Positions 1 through 5,842 of a stretch of DNA of 5,865 nucleotides are shown piece by piece (the stretch's first letter is position 1; every line of letters begins with the position of its first letter). The notes under the pieces are model-generated. The model was not told the origin of the DNA and searched no databases. It was given only the letters and a program-made list of their open reading frames with translations. The DNA comes from Deltaproteobacteria bacterium (lineage in GTDB: Bacteria; Desulfobacterota; DSM-4660; Desulfatiglandales; B25-G16), in the NCBI GenBank assembly GCA_003646875.1, contig QMLT01000126.1:1-5865 (forward strand), read 5' to 3'. Both the position numbers and the translations under genes were made by a program.

Positions 1-59
1 AGCCAACATTGGCAATGAACCACTTAAACAGTGTCTGGTCGAAAACCTCGAAATACAGT

Positions 60-95
60 TTTCAAGTTTTGCCTTAAATCTTTAAGGCCTTGAAA
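60..95. repeat. Two-part stem-loop (inverted repeat)
   Basis: TTTCAAG (60-66) pairs with CTTGAAA (89-95), and inside it GCCTTAAA (71-78) pairs with TTTAAGGC (81-88). A TTTT bulge (67-70) lies on one side only. The inner arms are separated by two bases, so the real loop would open to about four. On the plus strand the stem is followed by an A/T-rich stretch with broken T runs (96-110), so it could be a weak terminator for a plus-strand gene ending to the left. No such gene is visible in the window. Confidence 0.5.
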
Positions 96-211
96 TTACT
101 TTATCTTTTAATCCCTGGTCCAAACCTGGTTTTCCGGGACAGTAACAATGGATAGCTCTATAAACTAAATATCTGGGCGCCAGGTTCGTACCTAATAAGA
201 CGCACCTCCAA

Positions 212-235
212 CCCCGTCTCGGTCTCGGGACGGGG
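212..235 (-). repeat. GC-rich stem-loop downstream of pilQ
   Basis: CCCCGTC (212-218) and GACGGGG (229-235) form a perfect 7-bp stem. It is extended by a wobble pair (219/228) and two more pairs (220/227, 221/226) around a 4-nt loop. It is the most stable-looking hairpin in the window. On the minus strand, in the direction of pil transcription, it is followed by TTGGAGGTGCG and not by a U-tract, so it does not fit a textbook intrinsic terminator. It may instead stabilise the 3' end or belong to a structured RNA. Confidence 0.5.
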
Positions 236-267
236 AGAGCAGGCCAACATGCGTAATCCAGAATTGT

Positions 268-292
268 GCCTGAACTGGCTTTTCGTTCAGGC
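268..292 (-). terminator. Stem-loop directly after pilQ; possible operon 3' end
   Basis: GCCTGAAC (268-275) and GTTCAGGC (285-292) are a perfect 8-bp inverted repeat with a 9-nt loop. The stem begins one base after the pilQ stop codon (294-296), the usual place for a transcript-end structure. The sequence after it on the minus strand (ACAATTCTGG) has no U-tract, so Rho-independent termination is not well supported. A barrier to 3' exonucleases, or part of a Rho-dependent end, would fit as well. The hairpin is seen directly; its function is inferred. Confidence 0.35.
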
Positions 293-293
293 G

Positions 294-2585
294 CTAATTG
301 CCCCCTTTTTTCTCTAAAGGTAAAACTGTGGGTTTAAGAAAGATAAGGAGCTCACTTTTCTCAATTGACCGGGACTCTCTTTTGAAAAGCCAGCCAATGA
401 TGGGTATCTTGCTGAGCCACGGCACTCCCTCCTCAACCTTGCTTGTATTTTCCTTATAGATTCCCCCTATAATAACTGTGTCTCCGCTGGCAACCATCAT
501 TTCTGTATTGGCATTCTTGGTTTTGATTGGGACATTTTCACCTATGGCTTGAGAATAATCAGGGTAGTCGTCACTAACATCAATGTCCAAAATAACCATG
601 TTGTTGGGTGTTATTTTGGGAGTCACCTCGAGTTTTAGCGTGGCATCAACCTGTTCATATGTTTTATTTCCACTGTCATCCGTGCCTGAAGGGATTACAA
701 TCTTTGTGCCTTGCTTTATAGTGGCTGTTTTTGTGTCCCGTGTAATGATTTTTGGCGCGGACAGGGTCTTTGCCTTATTCTCAGTCTCGGCCAGGGCTAT
801 CTGAGCGTTGAGAACCTGTGTGGCCGCTGTATTGGAAAAACGGATTCCCGCTGTAGTGGCAGCAGGCATGGTGAAGTTCGTGGCAAAATTATATAAAACT
901 GTGTCGGGGCCACTGCCTCCCCATGGATTCCCGGTTCTTTGATAACTCAGACCCCACTCAACTCCTATATCCCTTCCAAAACTTGTGCTGGCCTCAACAA
1001 TCCTTGCTTCAATCATTACCTGTTTTATAGGTTTATCCTGCCTCTCTTTTAAGGCCTTTGCCCTTTGGATATTGTCGGCTGTATCCGTAATAATTATGGT
1101 TTTATTTGATTTATCAACCGATAACCTACCCCTCGGTCCCTTCACATTTTCTTCTATAAGGGTTTTTATAGTATCTACTTCCACATAGTTGACCGTTATA
1201 TAGTCAGTTATCAATGGCTTTTCTGCTTCAGCCTCCTTCTGGGCGGTCTTAACCGCCTTTATCCTTTCCCTTTCGGCCTTTAGCCTCGCTTCCTTATCTT
1301 GCTCTAATGCCTTTATTGCCTCTTTTGTCATTACCCTGATAATATTTCCGTCTACTATCATGCCGAGATTATTTATATCGAGCACTACATCAAGGGCCTG
1401 ATCCCAGGGGACGTTTTTCAGTCTCATAGACACCGTGCCCTTTACCTCGGGCCCCCACACTATATTCCGCTTGCTGACCTCCCCAATTAACTTGAGGATG
1501 TTTCTTATGTCTGCATCCGCAAATTCAAGGGTCATTCTGGCCCCTGTATACCTGGCGGCATGATGAGCAGGTCTAGCAGCAGCTTTAACCGCATGGGGGG
1601 GCATTTTCTCGGATTTTACAGGCGTCTCAGAAGGCAGCTCCGTGGGTTTAACAAAGGCCTTGCCAAGCCTTGTCCGGGTTATTTTTTTGGCAGGTGGTTT
1701 GACAGATGTTTTACTAAAATCCAGCCTTATTTCTGTATCTGTTTGCATCACATGGTAAGGGACCATTTCTTTTAACTCTATTTCCAGATCAACCTGCTTT
1801 TCAGCAACTTTTACAATCGGTGTAATTTGATTAACCGCCCCTTTAAAGAGGGAGGCGTTTAAATATCTTGTCAGTTCAGATGGGATGGTGGAATCCATTA
1901 TCTCTAAAAGCAAGGTAAGAGAATTTTTCCTGCTTAAATCGTATTTCGCCTTTTTGGTGGTGGTGACCGTGACCCTTGATTTTCCTTTTGGGAGCATGTA
2001 AAAATCAACTCCAAGTATCTGATTCAGTTGTGTTTTAGAAGGTGAAAAGTACAGGCGAGGTTCTTTCGCTGCAATTTCTTCCTTTTCTGCTGGCATCGCA
2101 GGAAGCTGTTTCTTTTCAATTTCACTGGTTTTTTTCGCTGAAAGCAGGAATTTTACTGTTTTATCCTCTTCCCTCACATTATATTCGACATCTTTAGTTA
2201 AGGTGGCGATAAGGCGTGTGGATAGAGGTCTATCCTTGACCTTTTCAAAATAGATATCTTTTACGAGCCTGTCATTGATGTCACCTGGACCGGTCAATCC
2301 TTGACCAGGAAGCGCGTTTAAATCCACTATGAGGCGTAATGGTTGAACCAACTTAAAGGCAGCATAGGAGACAGGTCTTGAGCTGGTTATTTCAATCATT
2401 GTCACTTCATCAGAGGGATTAGAGATGACCTTTATTGATTCGATTTGAGTAGACTCCTCTTCTATTATACCTGCAACCTCTTTTTTTACAGGCGCTTGAG
2501 CGCAACTAAAGATAAGAAAGGTTAAAAAGGTTGTTATTAATAGAGAGATAATATTTTTTCTTCTCAGGCCTTTTTTATAAAACAT
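294..2585 (-). CDS. pilQ: Type IV pilus secretin PilQ
   Basis: Outer-membrane secretin, the multimeric pore through which the pilus is extruded. The 763 residues read in order as: export signal at 1-30; a first AMIN domain at about 50-149 and a second at about 188-292 (AMIN domains of PilQ bind peptidoglycan); a basic, proline-rich linker at 293-347; an STN/N0 domain at about 350-420 (LEFADADIRNIL); a charged, probably helical linker at 421-457; an N1 domain at about 460-520; and the secretin core at about 523-757. The core has the conserved segments LSAPKI (608-612 region) and VPWLSKIPIIGWLF (721-734), and ends with SELLIFLKP. The signal ends in LIFSC, so Cys28 may be lipidated, although Phe at -2 is unusual; cleavage by signal peptidase I after AQA is the alternative. 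The ATG is backed by a GAGGAG ribosome site (2593-2598) seven bases upstream. It is the last gene of the operon, 42 nt after pilP, and looks full length. Confidence 0.96.
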   Translation of the reverse strand: MFYKKGLRRKNIISLLITTFLTFLIFSCAQAPVKKEVAGIIEEESTQIESIKVISNPSDEVTMIEITSSRPVSYAAFKLVQPLRLIVDLNALPGQGLTGPGDINDRLVKDIYFEKVKDRPLSTRLIATLTKDVEYNVREEDKTVKFLLSAKKTSEIEKKQLPAMPAEKEEIAAKEPRLYFSPSKTQLNQILGVDFYMLPKGKSRVTVTTTKKAKYDLSRKNSLTLLLEIMDSTIPSELTRYLNASLFKGAVNQITPIVKVAEKQVDLEIELKEMVPYHVMQTDTEIRLDFSKTSVKPPAKKITRTRLGKAFVKPTELPSETPVKSEKMPPHAVKAAARPAHHAARYTGARMTLEFADADIRNILKLIGEVSKRNIVWGPEVKGTVSMRLKNVPWDQALDVVLDINNLGMIVDGNIIRVMTKEAIKALEQDKEARLKAERERIKAVKTAQKEAEAEKPLITDYITVNYVEVDTIKTLIEENVKGPRGRLSVDKSNKTIIITDTADNIQRAKALKERQDKPIKQVMIEARIVEASTSFGRDIGVEWGLSYQRTGNPWGGSGPDTVLYNFATNFTMPAATTAGIRFSNTAATQVLNAQIALAETENKAKTLSAPKIITRDTKTATIKQGTKIVIPSGTDDSGNKTYEQVDATLKLEVTPKITPNNMVILDIDVSDDYPDYSQAIGENVPIKTKNANTEMMVASGDTVIIGGIYKENTSKVEEGVPWLSKIPIIGWLFKRESRSIEKSELLIFLKPTVLPLEKKGGN

Positions 2586-2627
2586 GCCACCTCTCCTCTT
2601 TTAATCGACAATTTTCAATTTCCTAAC

Positions 2628-3185
2628 TTAATCTACTTCCGGGAGCTTTATCGAGATATCCTTTATTTGTTCACGCCCTCTAATATCCTTATAAGATTCA
2701 GTGACAATAACCTCTTTTTCAAGGATTCTCTTTACCCGACCGTTTTTTCTTCCTATAAGGGTTCCCACCTTAATTACATGTCCGTCTCCCTTTGAATCCC
2801 GAACAAGGGCCCAATTTCCCTTGCTTCCTAATACTATGGCGGAGAGGGTCAACTGGGAAATGTCAAGGGTCTCAAGATAGGTTTTTGGTTTTTCTTGTTC
2901 TTTTTCCTCTAACTCCCTTCTTACAACAATAAAGGATTTGAAAGGATCTGTTTTATTAGTAGGATCATAAAAATAGGCCGCTTTTGCATTCTCTTTCGTG
3001 GCTACACTAACACTTGTTTCCTTCGCGGGTTTTTTTGATAGTTCGGCAGCCTCTTTTTTCTCTTTTAAAATCTTAACGGTAATTTTTTCTTTAGCTTGAG
3101 CTGTAGGCATCCCTAAGAGAACAGGAATAACCGCAATGCCAAATATCAAAAGCAGGGTTAGGCTATTTCTTTTTTTTGTGTACAC
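2628..3185 (-). CDS. pilP: Type IV pilus assembly protein PilP, without lipobox
   Basis: Periplasmic link between the inner-membrane PilN/PilO pair and the N-domains of PilQ. The 185-residue length is normal for PilP. Residues 1-31 are a basic start (YTKKR), a hydrophobic stretch (about 8-25) and an AQA signal-peptidase-I-like end. A long Lys/Glu-rich flexible segment follows (32-70), then the family motif YDPTNKTDPF (73-82) and the C-terminal beta domain at about 105-180, with GNWALVRDSKG and VIKVGTLIGRKNGRV. Most PilP proteins are lipoproteins; this one has no cysteine anywhere, so it should be either cleaved and soluble or held by an uncleaved signal anchor. The start is GTG and overlaps the end of pilO by 23 nt. 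No in-frame ATG gives a better signal peptide (the Met at 26 would cut it off), and no strong ribosome site is visible, so translation is probably coupled to pilO. Confidence 0.93.
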   Translation of the reverse strand: MYTKKRNSLTLLLIFGIAVIPVLLGMPTAQAKEKITVKILKEKKEAAELSKKPAKETSVSVATKENAKAAYFYDPTNKTDPFKSFIVVRRELEEKEQEKPKTYLETLDISQLTLSAIVLGSKGNWALVRDSKGDGHVIKVGTLIGRKNGRVKRILEKEVIVTESYKDIRGREQIKDISIKLPEVD

Positions 3186-3771
3186 TTTCTGTCTTTTTAC
3201 CCTCTTTAAACCTGTAGGTTGTGGCCTTGCATGAAGTTTTAAGAGTAGTGCTCAGCTCTTTGATTGGAATCATGCTCACATTGACAACATTAACAATCCT
3301 ATCGAGCTTTCCAACCTTGTCAAAAAATATAGCAACATTATGATAACTTCCCAGCACCTCTATGCTTACCGGAATTTCTACATAAAATTCTTTTGAGACC
3401 TGTTTTTCGGGACGAAACAGGAGAAATTCCAGGTTTGAATCATTACCGAGTTTGGTAATGTTTTTTAAAAGGCTTGGGATTTCACTGGTAGTGGGAAGAA
3501 GCTTCATGGCAACTTTTAAATCTCCCCTGGCCCTGGCAAGGTCAGCTTCAAGTCTTTTCAAGTTGTTCGCCCTGACCCTGGCGAGCCTGATATTCCTTTC
3601 CAGCCTATCCAGTTCTGATTTTATCGCTGTTATTTCACCTGTTTTCGGGACGTATACGAACCAGATATAGAGACCTGCAATAAGAACCACCGACCCTGCA
3701 AAGATGAGGATCCTGTGTATCATCCTTAATTTGGATATTTTATCAAAATAGGTGTTTAGATCGATTGCCAT
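3163..3771 (-). CDS. pilO: Type IV pilus inner-membrane protein PilO
   Basis: Bitopic inner-membrane protein that pairs with PilN and binds PilP in the alignment subcomplex. The 202 residues contain a short cytoplasmic N-terminus (1-20), one membrane segment (about 21-41), a periplasmic coiled coil (about 45-90, heptad-like leucines with Arg/Glu), and a ferredoxin-like domain at about 95-185. That domain carries the family pattern LPTTSEIPSLL, then VEIPVSIEVLGSYHNVAIFF, then the RIVNV segment. The C-terminus is a lysine tail. The ATG lies 6 nt after the pilN stop, and a G-rich ribosome site (AGGGGG) overlaps that stop codon, which indicates coupled translation. The next Met (residue 17) would remove the conserved N-terminal helix, so the first ATG is preferred. 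Confidence 0.95.
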   Translation of the reverse strand: MAIDLNTYFDKISKLRMIHRILIFAGSVVLIAGLYIWFVYVPKTGEITAIKSELDRLERNIRLARVRANNLKRLEADLARARGDLKVAMKLLPTTSEIPSLLKNITKLGNDSNLEFLLFRPEKQVSKEFYVEIPVSIEVLGSYHNVAIFFDKVGKLDRIVNVVNVSMIPIKELSTTLKTSCKATTYRFKEGKKTESVHKKKK

Positions 3772-3777
3772 AGCCCC

Positions 3778-4377
3778 CTATCTTCCTCTTTTTTTCTTTT
3801 TTCCAGCCTTGGGGAGAGCTTTTTCTTTAAAGGCGTATGTTTTTGATTTCAGCGAGAAATCTTTGAGACTCAAATCAAATCCCGGTATTTTCTTTTGCCT
3901 TGTTCTGACTAATTGAACGGAGTTTATACTTTTTGTATTTTGTAGTCTATTCATAAAATCTGCGACTGTTTCGTTATCCATCGCTGTTCCGTTTAAAACA
4001 AGAGTTCCTTTTTGTTCTTTAAGGGTGGTGAGCCATAGCTTATCTTCTGGCACGCTCGTGGCTATATCATCTAAGAGTTTGACTGGACCGGTTTTGCCTT
4101 TTTCTAATCTTTTTATTGTCTTCAATTTCACTTCGACGTCAGCTATAGTTTTCTTTAGGGCCGCTATTTTTCTATTGGTATCTTTAAAGGAGTCCATCTC
4201 TTTTTGTTTAACATCTCGCTCTTCTCTCAAGGCGTTTACCTTATTGTTGAGATCAAGATAGAAGTAGCTGCTAGCCAGGATGAGAAATACCATAGAGAGC
4301 AGGTAGATAGTTACCTGTCGCCTTATATTTTCTTTTATTCTCGCAGCCCTAAAAGGAAAGAGATTAACTTTGATCAT
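3778..4377 (-). CDS. pilN: Type IV pilus assembly protein PilN
   Basis: Bitopic inner-membrane protein. Its cytoplasmic N-terminal tail docks into PilM, and its periplasmic part pairs with PilO. The 199 residues begin with MIKVNLFPFR, a good match to the conserved (I/V)NLxPxR tail recognised by PilM. A membrane segment follows at about 22-43, a coiled coil at about 45-95, and a ferredoxin-like domain at about 98-160 (VPEDKLWLTTL, then LVLNGTAMDNETVADFM). The C-terminal 15 residues are strongly basic and end KKKKRGR. The ATG overlaps the pilM stop in an ATGA arrangement, typical of coupled translation of two proteins that bind each other. Confidence 0.95.
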   Translation of the reverse strand: MIKVNLFPFRAARIKENIRRQVTIYLLSMVFLILASSYFYLDLNNKVNALREERDVKQKEMDSFKDTNRKIAALKKTIADVEVKLKTIKRLEKGKTGPVKLLDDIATSVPEDKLWLTTLKEQKGTLVLNGTAMDNETVADFMNRLQNTKSINSVQLVRTRQKKIPGFDLSLKDFSLKSKTYAFKEKALPKAGKKKKRGR

Positions 4378-5450
4378 CTATCACCTATACTCCGCAAGGC
4401 AAGGCCAATAGCAATAGCGGCCATTGGGGCATGATAATTTAAGTAGTCTGCATCAAATAATTTTTCCTTAATCTCTAAATTACCAAAAGGATTGAGCATC
4501 TCTATCTTTAGACCTGTTTCCAGGCCGAGATAGTTACTGAATCCTTTAATCAAGGATGAGCCTCCGCTAAGCAGGACATTTTCAACTTTTACGTCTAGAA
4601 AAGTAGTTGCCACAAAATCAAGCGCCCTTTTTACTTCCTGGGCCCATTTTGCAACTGTTGATGAAAATATCTCCTCAATTATAGGTTTCTTCTCTGTTTT
4701 TAGTGGCTTAACGCCCAATTTTATCATTTCTGCTTCCTGATAAGATATATTTAATTTTTGTTGGATCTCGCTTGTGATTTGTGATCCACCATAGGATGAG
4801 TCTCTGGTAAATATGGAAGCGCCATCTTTAATAACGTTTATTGTCAGTTGCTGAGCGCCGATATTGACCAGGGCATGGCAGCCAGATTGTTCATGATTGC
4901 TGATTTCAAAGGCGTTTTGAAGGGCAAAGGCATCTATGTCTAAAACCATAGGATTCAGATCTGTTAAGTGAAGAAGGCTTATGTATTCCTCAACCATATC
5001 TTTCTTTGCGGCTACTAAAAGAACATCCATTAACTCTTCTTTTTCCTCTTCTTCTGTCCCTTCTTTTTCTGATGGAAGTATCTGAAAATCCAGGTTTACA
5101 TCATTAATATCAAAAGGAATATATTGTTCCGCTTCACTTTGTATGCTTTGCTCTAAGCCTACCTCTTCCTTTTTGGGTATTGTAATTTTTTTGACAATAA
5201 CTGAGTAGCCGGATATAGATGTGGCCACATTTTTATTTTTAATTTTTAGATTTGTTAGGAGGTTTTTTAGGGCGGAAGAAACTACTTCCATTTCCTTTAT
5301 AGAGCCTTCCACTATGGAGTCATGAGGGAGCTCTATCATGCCAAAGTTTTTTAAGACCATTCCCGTTTTGCTATCGTCAATTTCGACAATCTTGATAGAG
5401 TGGGATCCAATATCGATACCAATAAGTCTATTTTTTGCTGATATGGGCAT
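4374..5450 (-). CDS. pilM: Type IV pilus assembly protein PilM (actin-like)
   Basis: Cytoplasmic actin-like ATP-binding protein that sits under the inner-membrane PilN/PilO complex and connects it to the motor side of the pilus machine. The 358 residues match the family length. Visible motifs are the phosphate-1 loop GIDIGSHSIK (11-20); the conserved stretch EAEQYIPFDINDVNLDFQIL (106-125); a second nucleotide-site strand LVNIGAQQLTINVIKDG (194-210) followed by FTRDSSYGGSQIT (214-226); and the adenosine motif LLSGGSSLIKGF (293-304). A run of glutamates (residues 132-139) marks an exposed loop. The gene starts 23 nt after the regulator stop with only a weak AGG ribosome site, so it is probably read from the same transcript. 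Its stop overlaps the pilN start by 4 nt. No key residue appears lost. Confidence 0.96.
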   Translation of the reverse strand: MPISAKNRLIGIDIGSHSIKIVEIDDSKTGMVLKNFGMIELPHDSIVEGSIKEMEVVSSALKNLLTNLKIKNKNVATSISGYSVIVKKITIPKKEEVGLEQSIQSEAEQYIPFDINDVNLDFQILPSEKEGTEEEEKEELMDVLLVAAKKDMVEEYISLLHLTDLNPMVLDIDAFALQNAFEISNHEQSGCHALVNIGAQQLTINVIKDGASIFTRDSSYGGSQITSEIQQKLNISYQEAEMIKLGVKPLKTEKKPIIEEIFSSTVAKWAQEVKRALDFVATTFLDVKVENVLLSGGSSLIKGFSNYLGLETGLKIEMLNPFGNLEIKEKLFDADYLNYHAPMAAIAIGLALRSIGDR

Positions 5451-5473
5451 TTGAAGCCTAATTTCTTAATGAT

Positions 5474-5677
5474 TTAATTATCATCAATAAAAAGTTTATC
5501 TTTGTCGCTTAACTTGTAGCCAAGGGCTAGAATAATCTTTCTCTTTGTCTCCATTCTACAATCTTTACCTCTTTCAATCCTATCAATTGTTAATGGAGAA
5601 ACACCTGCTTTTCTGGCCAGTTCCGCTTTGCTCAGTAAAAGCTCTTCTCTTATTTTCTTTACCGTATTTTGGCCCAT
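5474..5677 (-). CDS. Small XRE-family helix-turn-helix regulator
   Basis: A 67-residue stand-alone DNA-binding protein of the Cro/CI (XRE, HTH_3) type. The helix-turn-helix reads SKAELARKAG (16-25) then SPLTIDRIERGK (27-38). The pattern of AELA, GVS, T-I-RIE-G and a following LALG (50-53 region) is typical of the family. There is no sensor or second domain, so it probably acts as a dimer. The ATG has a strong GGAGG site eight bases upstream (5686-5690). The gene lies between the promoter and pilM, 23 nt ahead of it, and is therefore probably the first gene of the pil operon. Control of its own promoter, and so of pilus assembly, is a reasonable inference but is not shown by the sequence. A housekeeping or unrelated target cannot be excluded. 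Confidence 0.88.
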   Translation of the reverse strand: MGQNTVKKIREELLLSKAELARKAGVSPLTIDRIERGKDCRMETKRKIILALGYKLSDKDKLFIDDN

Positions 5678-5685
5678 TACCTATG

Positions 5686-5690
5686 CCTCC
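5686..5690 (-). promoter_or_regulatory. Strong Shine-Dalgarno site of the XRE regulator gene
   Basis: GGAGG on the minus strand, eight bases before the ATG at 5675-5677. It fixes the start of the regulator and is stronger than the site before pilM. Confidence 0.75.
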
Positions 5691-5728
5691 AAAAAAATTA
5701 ACCACTCAATACTGTGTGTAACGGCTTT

Positions 5729-5759
5729 ATACTAATACATAGATAAATTAATTTGTCAA
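5729..5759 (-). promoter_or_regulatory. Putative sigma70-type promoter of the XRE-pil operon
   Basis: On the minus strand a perfect -35 hexamer TTGACA (5754-5759) is followed by TAGTAT (5729-5734, 4 of 6 matches to TATAAT) with a 19-bp spacer. Overlapping hexamers at 17-18 bp spacing (ATTAGT, TTAGTA) are alternatives. The start site would fall near 5722, leaving a leader of about 45 nt. The AT-rich run just upstream, with the inverted repeat TTAAT-CA-ATTAA at 5766-5777, could act as an UP element. A 10-bp palindrome AAATTAATTT (5745-5754) overlaps the edge of the -35 box and the spacer, where a repressor could bind. No sigma54-type site was seen. Confidence 0.6.
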
Positions 5760-5782
5760 GTATTTTTAATCAATTAAGCACA

Positions 5783-5842
5783 ATTACCACAATTTATAGC
5801 TATATAGTTGTAATTTATAATATTACCACAATATGTAGTAAT
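5783..5842. promoter_or_regulatory. Array of four ATTACNAC motifs; possible operator region
   Basis: Four copies of an 8-bp motif occur in alternating orientation: ATTACCAC at 5783-5790 (plus), ATTACAAC at 5807-5814 (minus), ATTACCAC at 5822-5829 (plus) and ATTACTAC at 5835-5842 (minus). The two plus copies are part of an exact 11-bp direct repeat ATTACCACAAT (5783-5793 and 5822-5832). The last two copies form a near-perfect 9-bp inverted repeat with a 3-bp spacer. A perfect palindrome TATAGCTATA (5795-5804) lies between the first two copies. The array is about 60-120 bp upstream of the inferred start site, a position that favours an activator or DNA-looping role. It might also serve a divergent gene beyond the window. 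The binding protein is unknown. Confidence 0.5.

Larger units (their letters stand above)
1..293. other. Intergenic region after pilQ; no supported gene
   Basis: This stretch follows the pilQ stop codon and runs to the window edge. Every reading frame I checked on either strand is closed by stops within a few tens of codons. It contains several inverted repeats, described separately at 268-292, 212-235 and 60-95. It also holds a 7-bp inverted pair AACCTGG (123-129) and CCAGGTT (180-186) that could close a larger fold, and a CCTGGT direct repeat at 114-119 and 125-130. The middle part looks more GC-rich than the pil genes. It may be a pilQ 3' untranslated region, a structured RNA, or the leader of a gene beyond the window. 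I do not recognise an RNA family. Confidence 0.6.

Noticed and set aside
158..209. Short minus-strand frame GTG...TAG (158-205) beside a GGAGG motif (205-209)
   Set aside because: It encodes only 15 residues, and the GGAGG overlaps the GTG, so it cannot serve as its ribosome site.
2..250. Repeated GCCAACAT at 2-9 and 243-250 as flanks of a small mobile element
   Set aside because: An 8-bp match within 290 bases is expected by chance, and there are no terminal inverted repeats or transposase to support it.
268..292. Integron attC-like site
   Set aside because: The arms GCCTGAAC/GTTCAGGC do not fit the RYYYAAC/GTTRRRY core sites, and there is no integron integrase or cassette structure.
421..460. 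Promoter or insertion signal inside the 3' part of pilQ
   Set aside because: The sequence encodes the conserved secretin C-terminal segment without interruption; no convincing -35/-10 pair was seen.
1205..1325. Charged helical linker between N0 and N1 of PilQ (residues 421-457) as an unusual insertion
   Set aside because: Charged linkers at this place are common in PilQ proteins, so it is not evidence of a new domain.
583..1775. Several plus-strand open frames of about 60-75 codons inside pilQ
   Set aside because: They lie antisense to conserved AMIN, N0/N1 and secretin domains, have no recognisable domains or good ribosome sites, and are expected by chance opposite a long gene.
3452..4434. 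Plus-strand open frames antisense to pilO, pilN and the end of pilM
   Set aside because: They are serine/leucine/phenylalanine-rich products of reading Lys/Glu-rich coiled-coil genes backwards. The minus-strand genes are certain.
5783..5842. DnaA boxes in the repeated TTACCACAA motif
   Set aside because: The motif lacks a base compared with TTATNCACA, and neither dnaA/dnaN nor other origin features are present.
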